A stretch of DNA of 64,000 nt from Micromonospora avicenniae (GTDB lineage: Bacteria > Actinomycetota > Actinomycetes > Mycobacteriales > Micromonosporaceae). Made by a program: the position numbers and the translations under genes. Below the pieces are notes generated by a model. It did not search any database, was not told the DNA's origin, and saw nothing but the letters and a program-made list of their open reading frames with translations. The first letter of the stretch is position 1; each line of letters opens with the position of its first letter. Below are positions 1-8,239 of this stretch, piece by piece. The DNA lies in assembly GCF_900156065.1 (NCBI RefSeq), contig NZ_FTNF01000005.1, forward strand, positions 186,001 through 250,000, given 5' to 3'.

Positions 1-120
1 GCCCAGCTGGACCACTTCCTCGACATCGTCGCCGGCACCGCCGACGCCGACGTCGAACGGCAGCGGATCCTGCCGGCGCACCGGGTGGTCGGCCGGCTCT
101 TCGAGGGCGCCACCGCCTGA
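1..120 (+). CDS. 3' end of an unidentified protein
   Basis: Frame 1 is open from the first base to a TGA at 118-120 and encodes the last 39 residues of a protein that begins outside the window. The tail ends in ILPAHRVVGRLFEGATA and contains no motif I can assign to a family. A perfect hairpin follows 21 bases after the stop, which fits the end of a transcription unit. The coding frame is supported by GC at third positions (GCC, CTG, GAC, CTC codons). I cannot name a function. Confidence 0.7.
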   Translation, partial: AQLDHFLDIVAGTADADVERQRILPAHRVVGRLFEGATA

Positions 121-141
121 TCGGGTACGGCGGGTACGTCG

Positions 142-175
142 GTCTGGTGCCCGGAGAGATGTCCGGGCACCAGAC
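142..175 (+). terminator. Hairpin terminator after the partial gene
   Basis: A perfect 13-base-pair inverted repeat, GTCTGGTGCCCGG at 142-154 and its complement at 163-175, encloses an 8-base loop. No long T tract follows (GCGTTTCTG), which is common for actinobacterial terminators. It lies between the partial upstream gene and the next + strand gene 186 bases further on, so it probably separates two transcription units. Confidence 0.7.
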
Positions 176-361
176 GCGTTTCTGTCCGGTTCACGCCGTG
201 TGCGCGCTGTTCGCGCAGCTCTCCGGTGTCGCTGCTCCGCCGACCCGTCGCCCAGATCGTGAGCCGGAGGTTTCGGGTAGGCTGCCGCCCGGACAACAGC
301 GAGCGCCGGGTCCGGTGCCCGTCCCCACACCTCGTTCGCCACCCAGATTCAAGGATGTGCC

Positions 362-2440
362 GTGCCGAATGTGGATACCCTCGTAACCGATCGGGACGGC
401 GTGTCAACGCGGTCTGACGCCCAGGGGCAGACGACAACGGGACGATTCGGCTCGCTGGTCGCCGGCCTGCCAGCGTTGCTCACCGACGGCGCGGTCTACG
501 CGTTCGCGCTCTGGACCGTGCTCTACCACGCGGCCTTCCTGGTCCATCTCCGGCCGTCGGTGACCTTCCTGGTCTGGCTGGTCTGCTGCGTGCTCCTCGG
601 CGCCTACCTCGTGGTCCGCCGCTGGCGGCGCCGCCCGACCCCGACCTCGGGCGACGACCGGGACGAACGAACCGGATCCAGAGCGGCGACCATGGACCGG
701 CGGTGGCTCCTGCCGACCGTCGCGGCGGCGGCGCTCGCCGCGGTCACCGCGGGGCTGGACGGAATCTCCTGGTGGGTGCCGGCGCTCGCCGGCCTGGCCG
801 CGGCCGTCGGCGCGGTGCTGCTGACCCGGCGGGCCTGGCTCGCCCTCCCCGGCACCGGTTCGGACACCCCCGTCGAAAAGCCCTGGCAGTCCGTCTACGC
901 CCTGGTCGCCTCGGGGCTCGTCGGCGTCGCTTCGCTCTTCATCGCCCGGAACACCCCGGACGACGTGTTCTACGTCGGCAAGTCCGTCTGGATCGCCGAA
1001 CGCGACATCGTGCCGCTGCGCGACTTCCTCTTCACCGAGCAGGTGGCTCCGCCACTGTCGTCGCAGCCACCGATCGCCTCGATCGAGGTGCTCGCCGGCG
1101 CCCTCGGCCGGGTCTTCGGCATCCACGCGGCCTCGGCCACCTGGTACGTGCTGCTGCCGGTGCTCGCGGTGCTCGCGGCGCTGTCGCTGTGGCGGCTCAT
1201 CCAGCGCTGGGCGCCCCGCCGGCCGGTGCTGGCATTCACGGTGGCCCTCGCCTTCCTCGCCTTCGTCTGCGGTGACGACGCCGCGCTCGGCACCTTCCAC
1301 CTGCCCCGGCTGCACGAGGGCAAGGGCATGTTCGTGTCGGCGGTGGTACCGCTGTTGTGGGTCTACCTGACCCGGTGGTTCGACACCCGCTCCCGGAAGG
1401 ACCTGGCCGCGATCGTCGCGATCTCGATCGTGGCGACCGGCCTCACCTCGACCTCGGTGATGATCCTTCCGCTGGTGGTGGGCGCCGCCGGCCTGGGCAT
1501 GCTCCTGGTCGGCCGGTGGCGTGACGCCCTGGTGGCCGGGGTGGCCGTCATGTTCTACCCGGTCGCCTCGGTGATCGTCACCCGCATCACGCTGGGCCCG
1601 ATGACGTCGGTGATCGCCAGCGCGCAGTTCTTCGACGCGGAGGGCACCTACCGGCGGACCCTGCTGGTCGGCGTGCTCGGGGTGATCTGCGGGCTCGCGC
1701 TGTGGTGCGGCCCGTTCCTGGTACGTCGTGGCACGCCGGCGCTGTTCGCCGCCGGCGCGGCCGCCGCCATGAGCCTGCTGCTCGTCCCTGGTGTGCTCGA
1801 GGCACTCAGTGCGGGGTCCGGGCTGGCGGCGGTGCTCTGGCGGGTGCCGTGGTTCGTGCCGCTGCCCGCCCTGGTGGGCCTGCTCTGCACGATCGACGTT
1901 CCACCGCTGGCCCGGGTGGCCACCCTGCGGGCGGTGGTGGGTGGCGTGCTCGCGGCGGTGTTGGTGGGTGCGTTCGCGGTTGCCGGCACGCCGATGTGGT
2001 CGGCGCGCAGCTTCGTCGAGGTCCACGAGCGGCCGACCTGGAAGCTGCCCCAGCAGCGACAGAAGATCGACTTTTGGATCTGGAACCTCGACGACCGTCC
2101 GCCTGGCCTGCTGCTCGCACCGTCGACGCTGATGCGCACCATGCCGATCGTCACAAGCGAGGTGCGGGTGGTCATGGCGCGTAACGGCTACCTGGTCGAC
2201 TACGACATGAATTCCCAGTTCTCCCAGGACCGGCTCAAGCTGGCGGCGTTCGCCGACGGGGTGGACGAGATCGCCCCGGTCGCCGAACTGGCCGCGGCCA
2301 TGGACCGGCTGGACGTGGGCACGGTCTGCGTCTACAACGGCAACCGGAAGGCTCGCGATCTGGCCCCTGAGCTGGGCTTGGTGAAGTTCGCCTCGCGTAA
2401 GGCCCCGGGCGCGGTCACCTGCTACCGCCGCACCGCCTGA
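362..2440 (+). CDS. Large multi-pass membrane protein, possibly a GT-C-type glycosyltransferase
   Basis: A 692-residue protein with a GTG start at 362. After a polar N-terminus it has at least ten hydrophobic segments, beginning around residues 38-58 and 62-84 and continuing to about residue 560, followed by a soluble C-terminal domain of about 130 residues. A DDVFYVGKSVWIAERD stretch (about residues 200-215) sits just after a membrane segment. An acidic pair in the first large extracytoplasmic loop is typical of GT-C glycosyltransferases, so a role in exporting or building a wall sugar is plausible; it also resembles actinobacterial DUF6077-type proteins. The next gene, on the same strand, encodes a polyol-phosphate transferase, which supports a wall-polymer role. 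The assignment is inferred from topology and context, not from a confirmed catalytic motif. Confidence 0.75.
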   Translation: MPNVDTLVTDRDGVSTRSDAQGQTTTGRFGSLVAGLPALLTDGAVYAFALWTVLYHAAFLVHLRPSVTFLVWLVCCVLLGAYLVVRRWRRRPTPTSGDDRDERTGSRAATMDRRWLLPTVAAAALAAVTAGLDGISWWVPALAGLAAAVGAVLLTRRAWLALPGTGSDTPVEKPWQSVYALVASGLVGVASLFIARNTPDDVFYVGKSVWIAERDIVPLRDFLFTEQVAPPLSSQPPIASIEVLAGALGRVFGIHAASATWYVLLPVLAVLAALSLWRLIQRWAPRRPVLAFTVALAFLAFVCGDDAALGTFHLPRLHEGKGMFVSAVVPLLWVYLTRWFDTRSRKDLAAIVAISIVATGLTSTSVMILPLVVGAAGLGMLLVGRWRDALVAGVAVMFYPVASVIVTRITLGPMTSVIASAQFFDAEGTYRRTLLVGVLGVICGLALWCGPFLVRRGTPALFAAGAAAAMSLLLVPGVLEALSAGSGLAAVLWRVPWFVPLPALVGLLCTIDVPPLARVATLRAVVGGVLAAVLVGAFAVAGTPMWSARSFVEVHERPTWKLPQQRQKIDFWIWNLDDRPPGLLLAPSTLMRTMPIVTSEVRVVMARNGYLVDYDMNSQFSQDRLKLAAFADGVDEIAPVAELAAAMDRLDVGTVCVYNGNRKARDLAPELGLVKFASRKAPGAVTCYRRTA

Positions 2441-2588
2441 CCGCCGCGTGGCACCCAGTCGTCTTCCTCATATTGAATGGAGTTAAGGTCCCTGACGCCG
2501 ACCGTTCTAGTCGAAACCGGACGGCTCGTACGACCGACCCCAGAACGCCCTGGGCTTAGCCCGGGCCCACCCGATGGGAGCGTACTCG

Positions 2589-4346
2589 TTGTTCCGCAAG
2601 TTGATGGGACCGGCGGGAGTCGCCGCCCGCGGCGCGCTGCTGCTGGTGGCCTACTTCGTGCTGCTCGCCGCCGGCGCGCTCGGCTGGGCCGTCGTCTTCG
2701 CCGTGGCGGGGCTGATCGCACTCGCTGGTGAGTACGCGCTCGCCCGCTGGTCGCCCGCCACGCACACCCTCCTGGAGAAGGTCGGTCTGCGCGGCGACTA
2801 CCGGCAGCTCGCCCGCGACCTCGCCACCGCCCTGCTGGTGGTGGCTGCGGTCCGTCCGAGCATGGGTGAGCTGAGCCTGATCCTGCTGCTGCCGGCCGCG
2901 GTCTGGCTCATCGCGATCTTCGCGGGCGCGCTCAAGACGATGATCGACCGACGCAACCCGGTCTCTGCGCTGGTACGCAACATCGACCTGGGGCCGATCA
3001 CCTTCGCGCCCCGACCGCCGGCCTGGACGTCCCGGCTCGCCGGCGACCGGCTGGCTCTGGTCAACATCGCGCTCGCGCCCGCCGCGGTGGTCGCGGCGTT
3101 GCTGGACACCGCCACTCCGGTCGTCGCCGTGGGCGGTGCGGCGCTGGCCGTCGCGGCGCTGGTCGGTGCGATCGTCGCCGCCACCTGGCTGCGCGGCCGG
3201 GGCAGCGGACCCGGCCCGCTGATGCCCGCGGTGCAGCGGTGGCTCGACAGCTACCGGCCGGAGGCGGCGCTCTACTTCGCCGGCCCCGCCAAGGACGTCT
3301 ACCAGGCCAACATGTGGCTCGCCCCGATCGAGGCGCTCGGCCAGCGGGCGGTGGTGCTGATGCGCAGCCGGGAGGCGTTCTCCGAACTCGCCGACACCCG
3401 GCTGCCGGTGATCTGCGTACCGGCCAGCGTGGACTTCATGAACCTCGAGTTCGGCAGCATCCGCGCGACGCTCTACGCGGCGAACGTCGGCGCGAACATC
3501 CACATGCTCCGGGAACCGGGCATGAAGCACGTCTTCGTGGGGCACGGCGACAGCGACAAGGCGGCGAGCGTCAACCCGTACAGCAAGGTGTACGACGAGG
3601 TGTGGGTCGCCGGCCTCGCCGGCCGGGAACGGTACGCCCGTGCCGGAGTCGGCGTGCTCGACTCCGACATCGTCGAGATCGGACGCCCGCAGCTCGCCGG
3701 TGTGCACACCTTCGGCGCGGAGTCGGTCGACCGGCCGTTCACCGTGCTCTACGCCCCGACCTGGGAGGGGTGGCTGGACGACGACCCGTACCACACCTCG
3801 CTGGTGCTGATGGGGCCGCGGATCGTCAAGGCACTGCTGGCCACCCGGCCCGAGGTGCGCCTCATCTACAAGCCGCACCCGCTGACCGGCACCCGGTCGA
3901 AGGAGGCCAAGGCGGTGCACGAGCGGGTGGTCGAGATGATCCGGACCGCCGGCGGCGACGTCGACGCGACCTCGCTCGACGGCACCCGGCACCTCGTGGT
4001 CACCGGCCGCACGCCCGGGCTGTTCGACTGCTTCAACCAGACCAACCTGCTGATCAGCGACGTGTCCAGCGTGGTCTCCGACTTCGTGCAGAGCGAGCGG
4101 CCGTACGTGGTGGCGAATCCGGGCGGGCTGCCGGAGGACGAGTTCCGCCAGCAGTACCCGACCTCGCGGGCGGCGTACCTGCTGTCGCGGGACTGCGGCG
4201 AGCTGGAGAAGATCGTTTCGGTGACCCGGGCCGGCGACGACCCGATGACCGAGGCCCGGCGGGAGCTGAAGACCTACCTGCTCGGCCCGGCCGACGCGAA
4301 CCCGATGGACCGGTTCCAGGAGGAGATCAGCCGGCTCTGCGGCTGA
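2589..4346 (+). CDS. TagF/TagB-like CDP-glycerol:polyol-phosphate transferase family protein with N-terminal membrane segments
   Basis: About 585 residues. The first 210 or so contain several hydrophobic helices; the C-terminal 370 match the CDP-glycerol glycerophosphotransferase fold used in teichoic acid synthesis. Visible family signatures are GHGDSDKAAS (the HG...K donor motif), YAPTWEG, IYKPHPLTG and SDVSSVVSDF. These enzymes transfer polyol-phosphate units to a lipid-linked acceptor at the inner face of the membrane. A fused membrane region is unlike Bacillus TagF and fits an actinobacterial wall glycopolymer enzyme. I prefer the TTG at 2589 because GGGAG lies 8 bases upstream; an in-frame ATG at 2574 has no Shine-Dalgarno and would add five residues. 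The gene ends just before a strong hairpin shared with the convergent acetyltransferase gene. The exact substrate is unknown. Confidence 0.82.
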   Translation: MFRKLMGPAGVAARGALLLVAYFVLLAAGALGWAVVFAVAGLIALAGEYALARWSPATHTLLEKVGLRGDYRQLARDLATALLVVAAVRPSMGELSLILLLPAAVWLIAIFAGALKTMIDRRNPVSALVRNIDLGPITFAPRPPAWTSRLAGDRLALVNIALAPAAVVAALLDTATPVVAVGGAALAVAALVGAIVAATWLRGRGSGPGPLMPAVQRWLDSYRPEAALYFAGPAKDVYQANMWLAPIEALGQRAVVLMRSREAFSELADTRLPVICVPASVDFMNLEFGSIRATLYAANVGANIHMLREPGMKHVFVGHGDSDKAASVNPYSKVYDEVWVAGLAGRERYARAGVGVLDSDIVEIGRPQLAGVHTFGAESVDRPFTVLYAPTWEGWLDDDPYHTSLVLMGPRIVKALLATRPEVRLIYKPHPLTGTRSKEAKAVHERVVEMIRTAGGDVDATSLDGTRHLVVTGRTPGLFDCFNQTNLLISDVSSVVSDFVQSERPYVVANPGGLPEDEFRQQYPTSRAAYLLSRDCGELEKIVSVTRAGDDPMTEARRELKTYLLGPADANPMDRFQEEISRLCG

Positions 4347-4359
4347 CCCCGCACAGGTG

Positions 4360-4394
4360 ACGGCGGTGGACGGAGCGACTCCGTCCACCGCCGT
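4360..4394. terminator. Bidirectional hairpin terminator
   Basis: A perfect 15-base-pair stem (ACGGCGGTGGACGGA at 4360-4374, complement at 4380-4394) with a 5-base loop lies in the 66-base gap between two convergent genes. It has no clear T tract on either side, but its position and strength suit a shared terminator. Confidence 0.8.
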
Positions 4395-4412
4395 TTCGTC
4401 GTTCGGGAGGCC

Positions 4413-4952
4413 CTACCGCTGGGGCGGGTTCGCCACGTCGCGGGAGACGACCTCGCCCTTCTCGTCGACCCAGCCCTTCGGCCGGGCCGGGTTGCCGGCC
4501 ACCAGCTGGTACGGGGCCACGTCCCGGGTCACCACCGAGCCGGCCGCGATCATCGCGTACTCGCCGATCTCGACACCGCAGACGAGTGTCGCGTTCGCGC
4601 CGATCGAGGCGCCCCGCCGCACCACCGTCGGCGTGATCGTCCAGTCCGGGTTCTGGGCCCGGGGCCGGAAGTCGTTGGTGAAGACGGCGCTCGGGCCCAC
4701 GAAGACCTCGTCCTCCAGGGTCACGCCCTGGTAGACCGAGACGTTGTTCTGGATCTTGACGCGGTCGCCGACGGTGACTGTCGCGTCGACGTACACGTTG
4801 CGCCCGATGACGCAGCCGGCACCCACCTTCGCCGACGACCGGATGTGGGCCAGGTGCCAGACCTTGGTGCCGTCGCCGACCTGGGCGCCCTCCTCCACGT
4901 CGGCGGTGGGGTGGACGAAGACGGAGGGTGCCGGGGAAGTGTTGTCAGTCAT
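4413..4952 (-). CDS. WbpD-like left-handed beta-helix sugar N-acyltransferase
   Basis: A 179-residue protein made of hexapeptide repeats of the left-handed beta-helix type (for example GAQVGD, AKVGAG, VTVGDR, ASIGAN, VEIGEY). The pattern PTADVEEGAQVGDGTKVWH at the start, the NDFRPRA region and the ending LVAGNPARPKGWV closely follow WbpD/WlbB enzymes, which N-acetylate the 3-amino group of UDP-2-acetamido-3-amino-uronic acid with acetyl-CoA. No partner 3-dehydrogenase or aminotransferase is adjacent, so the physiological substrate could be another amino sugar, possibly one of those made in the polysaccharide locus further downstream. The ATG at 4952 is the natural start. It converges with the TagF-like gene. 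Confidence 0.88.
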   Translation of the reverse strand: MTDNTSPAPSVFVHPTADVEEGAQVGDGTKVWHLAHIRSSAKVGAGCVIGRNVYVDATVTVGDRVKIQNNVSVYQGVTLEDEVFVGPSAVFTNDFRPRAQNPDWTITPTVVRRGASIGANATLVCGVEIGEYAMIAAGSVVTRDVAPYQLVAGNPARPKGWVDEKGEVVSRDVANPPQR

Positions 4953-5117
4953 CCTTCAACTCGCATCGGGTCGCAGGGTGCGCCGTGGCGCCGTCGGTGA
5001 GCCGCGCCGGCGGATGCCGGGAACCGGTCAGCGGCCGCGCGGATCGGGGCAGCCGCGCGCCCGGCGGGACGGAGCGTGCGGGCCGGGGCGCGGGACCCGG
5101 CGTAGCATAGCGAGCGC

Positions 5118-5456
5118 TCAGCCGATCAGCTCGGCCACCGCGTCCCCGGCCGGAACGTCCGCCGGCAACGCCCGCGCCTCGACCACGGCCGCCACCGGCA
5201 GCGGGCCGTACAGGTGCGGAAACCGCTCCCCGCCGCGCGACGGCTCCCACCGCAGCCGGTCACCGAGCCGGGCCGGATCCACGGTGAGCAGGGTGAGCCC
5301 GGTGGCTCCGGTGAAGTGCCGGCGGGCCGTCTCCACCAGCTGATCGGCCGCGGACAGATGGATGAACCCGTCCTGGCGGTCCACCGCCGTGCCGTTCAGC
5401 CGCCCGGCGGCGCGGGCGTCGTCCCACTCGGTCGTCGGCAGCAGCTTGTAGATCAC
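5118..5456 (-). CDS. DUF952 family protein
   Basis: A 112-residue protein beginning MIYKLLPTTEWDDARAAGRL. The spaced motifs GFIHLSAADQL, LLTVDPARLGDRLRWE and FPHLYGPLPVAAV are characteristic of the DUF952 family, compact proteins structurally related to ADP-ribosyltransferase-like folds, with no settled function. Length matches the family norm of about 110 residues. It is divergent from the small acidic protein at 5593 across 136 bases and is probably transcribed alone. Codon use is like its neighbours. Confidence 0.85.
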   Translation of the reverse strand: MIYKLLPTTEWDDARAAGRLNGTAVDRQDGFIHLSAADQLVETARRHFTGATGLTLLTVDPARLGDRLRWEPSRGGERFPHLYGPLPVAAVVEARALPADVPAGDAVAELIG

Positions 5457-5592
5457 CTGTGCAGGGTACGCGGGACGCCCCCGGGCCAGGTCCGGCCGAC
5501 GACGTCCCGCGACCCGTTTCCCCGGTACCGGCCCGGCGCGTACGCCCGGCCCGGCATGCTCGAAGGCGGAGCGGGTCGCGGAGGGATGGGCG

Positions 5593-5904
5593 ATGCGGAA
5601 CTACGACGACGACTGGACCGACAGCCAGCGTGCGCTGTACGACGAGTGCTACCAGGCCGGCGGCGAGTGGGCCGAGGACCCGGACACCTCCTCCGACGAC
5701 GTGCAGTACGTGATCAACCTGGCCGAGGGGGACGACGACTCCCTCGGCGACGCGGAACTCGACTACCCGCCCCTGGTCGACGCGGTCACCCAGGCCACCG
5801 GGGAGAACATCACGAGCGTGCCCGCGAGCCACGACGACCCGGCCTTCCGGGGATTCCTGGACGGGGTACGGGACGCCGTCGGGGACGACACCTTCGGTCT
5901 CTGA
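5593..5904 (+). CDS. Small acidic hypothetical protein
   Basis: A 103-residue, strongly acidic protein starting MRNYDDDWTDSQRALYDECYQAGGEW. GGAGGG lies 8 bases before the ATG, giving good support for translation. The protein is rich in Asp and Glu, lacks membrane segments or a signal peptide, and ends DAVGDDTFGL. I recognise no domain. It precedes a two-component system on the same strand by 177 bases, probably as a separate unit. Confidence 0.72.
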   Translation: MRNYDDDWTDSQRALYDECYQAGGEWAEDPDTSSDDVQYVINLAEGDDDSLGDAELDYPPLVDAVTQATGENITSVPASHDDPAFRGFLDGVRDAVGDDTFGL

Positions 5905-6081
5905 CCACCGGCCGGGACCGGTGTCCGCACCCACCTTCCGCGCCCCACCCCGGCGGCCGTCGCCGAGTCGGCCGCGCGCACGCCTCCGCCGTCCGGCGCG
6001 GCCTGCCACCGGGGCGGCCCTCCCGCCCGCACCTGCCCATCTGCCACCATTCCCAGGACCGACGGTTCGACGGATGGGGGC

Positions 6082-6741
6082 ATGGTGCGGATCCTGCTGG
6101 TCGAGGACGATCGTCGGGTGGCCGCCGCTCTGTCGTCCGCGCTGGGCCGCCGTGGCTACGAGGTGGAACACGCGGCCACTGCCGCCGCGGCGCTCTCCGC
6201 CGCCCCGTGCGACCTGGTGCTGCTCGACCTGACGCTGCCCGACGGGGACGGCACCGACCTGTGCCGGGAACTGCGCCGGCGCAGCAGCCAGCTCGGCATC
6301 ATCGCGGTCACCGCCCGGGGCGAGGAGCGGGACCGGGTGCTCGGCCTGCGGCTCGGCGCCGACGACTACGTGGTCAAGCCGTTCTCGATGGTGGAGCTGC
6401 AGGCCCGGATCGAGGCGGTGCTGCGTCGTACGGCGCAGGCCGCGCCGGAACGCAACCTGATAGAGGCCGGCTCGGTACGCATCGACGTCTCGGCCCGTAC
6501 GGTGACCGTCGACGGCCGGGACGTCACGCTCACCCGCAAGGAGTTCGACGTCCTGCTCTCCCTCGCCCGGCAGCCCGGGGTGGCCGTGCCGCGCGACCGC
6601 ATCCTGCTCGACGCCTGGGGCACCACGTGGACCGACCGGCACACCGTCGAGGTGCACGTCGGCTCGCTGCGCGGCAAGCTCGGCGATCCGCGGCTGGTCG
6701 AGACCGTACGCGGCATCGGCTATCGGCTGCGGAACGAGTGA
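6082..6741 (+). CDS. OmpR/PhoB-family response regulator
   Basis: A 219-residue regulator. The receiver domain (about residues 1-115) has the acidic pocket E8/D9, the phosphoacceptor D49 in LVLLDLTLPDGDG, the conserved Thr in AVTARG and Lys in DDYVVKPFS. A winged-helix Trans_reg_C domain follows (about residues 125-218), with TLTRKEFDVLLSLA and the recognition region DRHTVEVHVGSLRGKLG, ending in ETVRGIGYRLR. The sensor kinase gene starts 9 bases after its stop, so the two form an operon. The convergent TAXI lipoprotein gene nearby suggests the pair responds to a small extracytoplasmic ligand. Confidence 0.96.
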   Translation: MVRILLVEDDRRVAAALSSALGRRGYEVEHAATAAAALSAAPCDLVLLDLTLPDGDGTDLCRELRRRSSQLGIIAVTARGEERDRVLGLRLGADDYVVKPFSMVELQARIEAVLRRTAQAAPERNLIEAGSVRIDVSARTVTVDGRDVTLTRKEFDVLLSLARQPGVAVPRDRILLDAWGTTWTDRHTVEVHVGSLRGKLGDPRLVETVRGIGYRLRNE

Positions 6742-6750
6742 GGTAGATCG

Positions 6751-8205
6751 GTGCGTCGTCGGCTGGTGATCAGCTACCTGCTGCTGATGGTGCTGGTCCT
6801 CATCGCGCTGGAGACCCCGCTCGCGCTCATCCTCGCCACCCGGGAGACCGACCGGGTACGCGCCGACCGCCTCGCCGACGCCACCCGGTTCGCGTCGCTC
6901 GCCGGGCCGGCGCTGCGCGGCGGGAGCGCCGGCCCGCTCGAGAGCGAGCTGCGCAGCTACGACGAGCTGTACGGCATCGGCGCGGTGGTGGTCGACCGGG
7001 ACCGGGGCATCGTGGTCGCCTCGACGAGCTGGCGTGCCGCGGCGGGTACGACCGTGGCGCGGGACGCGGCCCTCGCCGGGCAGCAGGTCAGCGGCCCGGA
7101 ATCGGTGTGGCCGTGGCTGCGCGGGCCGGTGATCGTCGCCGTGCCGATCAACGACGGCGGCGAGGTGCTCGGGGCGGTCGTCACCGCCAGCCCGTCCGCC
7201 GCGCTACGCCGTACGGTCACCACCTGGTGGCTGCTGCTCGCCGGGATCGGCATGCTCGCCGTGCTGGCCTGCGTACTGACGGCCTTCGGCCTGGCCGGCT
7301 GGGTGTTACGCCCGGTCACCGAGCTGGATGCGGTCACCCACGAGATCACCAAGGGGGATCGCAGCGCCCGGGTGCAGCATCACCTCGGCCCACCGGAACT
7401 GCGGCGGCTGGTGGCCAGTTTCAACACCATGGCGGACGCGGTGTCGGACGTCATGGACCGCCAGCGTGCCTTCGTCGCCCACGCGAGCCATCAGCTCCGC
7501 AACCCGTTGACCGCGCTGCGGCTGCGGGTGGAGGAGCTGGGCCCGAGCCTGACCGACCCGGAGGGCCGGACCGAGCACCGGCTGGCCCTGGAGGAGACCG
7601 ACCGCCTCGCGCTGGTGCTGGACGGGCTGCTCACCCTGGCCCGCGCCGAGCGTGAGGAGAACGAGCGGGTAACCGTCGACGCGGCAGAGGTGGCGGCCTC
7701 CCGCGTCGCCGCGTGGCGACCGTTGGCCCGCCACCGGTCGGTCTCGCTCGGCCTCGTCACCCGCGACGCGCCAGCGTACGCCCGGACCGTCCCGACCGCC
7801 GTGGACCAGGTGCTCGACGCGCTCATCGACAACGCCGTCAAGTTCAGCGGGGCCGGCGGTGAGGTGACCGTGACCGTGGCGACCTGCGACGGGGGAGTGG
7901 CGCTCGAGGTGCGGGACAACGGGCCGGGGATGACGGCGAGCCAGCTCGGCCAGGCGACCGAGCGGTTCTGGCGGGCGCCGGACGTGCAGAACGTGGACGG
8001 CGCGGGCCTCGGCCTGGCCATCGCGGCCGTGCTGATCGACGCGTCGGACGGGCGGCTCACCATGCGGGCGGCAGAGCCCCGTGGCCTGGTCGCCGGGCTC
8101 TGGTTTCCCGGTCCGGACGACGGGCCGAAGCCACCCGGGCCCGATACCGACCCGGTGCCGCAGCGGCACCCGACGGCGGTCCCGGTCGCGGGCGCGCGGC
8201 AGTAG
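6751..8205 (+). CDS. HAMP-containing sensor histidine kinase
   Basis: A 484-residue membrane kinase with a GTG start. One membrane helix covers about residues 7-29, an extracytoplasmic sensing region about 30-150, and a second helix about 153-180 (LLLAGIGMLAVLACVLTA). HAMP follows to about 232, then HisKA with H247 in HASHQLRNPLTALR, then the HATPase_c domain with N box ALIDNAVKFSG, G1 box DNGPGM and G2 box GAGLGLAI. It should autophosphorylate H247 and pass phosphate to D49 of the regulator encoded immediately upstream. The C-terminal 35 residues are Pro-rich and variable. It converges with the TAXI lipoprotein gene after 34 bases. Confidence 0.95.
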   Translation: MRRRLVISYLLLMVLVLIALETPLALILATRETDRVRADRLADATRFASLAGPALRGGSAGPLESELRSYDELYGIGAVVVDRDRGIVVASTSWRAAAGTTVARDAALAGQQVSGPESVWPWLRGPVIVAVPINDGGEVLGAVVTASPSAALRRTVTTWWLLLAGIGMLAVLACVLTAFGLAGWVLRPVTELDAVTHEITKGDRSARVQHHLGPPELRRLVASFNTMADAVSDVMDRQRAFVAHASHQLRNPLTALRLRVEELGPSLTDPEGRTEHRLALEETDRLALVLDGLLTLARAEREENERVTVDAAEVAASRVAAWRPLARHRSVSLGLVTRDAPAYARTVPTAVDQVLDALIDNAVKFSGAGGEVTVTVATCDGGVALEVRDNGPGMTASQLGQATERFWRAPDVQNVDGAGLGLAIAAVLIDASDGRLTMRAAEPRGLVAGLWFPGPDDGPKPPGPDTDPVPQRHPTAVPVAGARQ

Positions 8206-8223
8206 ACCGGGCCGCTACCGGCA

Positions 8224-8238
8224 CCGGCGCGGCGCCGG
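8224..8238. terminator. Possible short hairpin between convergent genes
   Basis: CCGGCGC and its complement flank a single base in the 34-base gap between the sensor kinase and the TAXI gene. As RNA it would fold to a 5-base-pair stem with a 5-base loop. It is weak and GC-rich DNA makes such repeats by chance, so this is tentative. Confidence 0.3.
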
Positions 8239-8239
8239 G

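Noticed and set aside
404..2026. Long open frame antisense to the membrane protein gene
   Set aside because: GC-rich DNA gives long antisense frames. The product is His/Arg/Gly-rich without domains, and the + strand frame encodes coherent membrane helices.
2556..4388. Long minus-strand frame across the TagF-like gene
   Set aside because: Translated product is low-complexity and lacks motifs; the + strand carries clear family motifs and the terminator fits that strand.
5214..6746. Plus-strand frame spanning the DUF952, acidic protein and regulator genes
   Set aside because: Arg/Pro/Gly-rich shadow in another frame over three well-supported genes.
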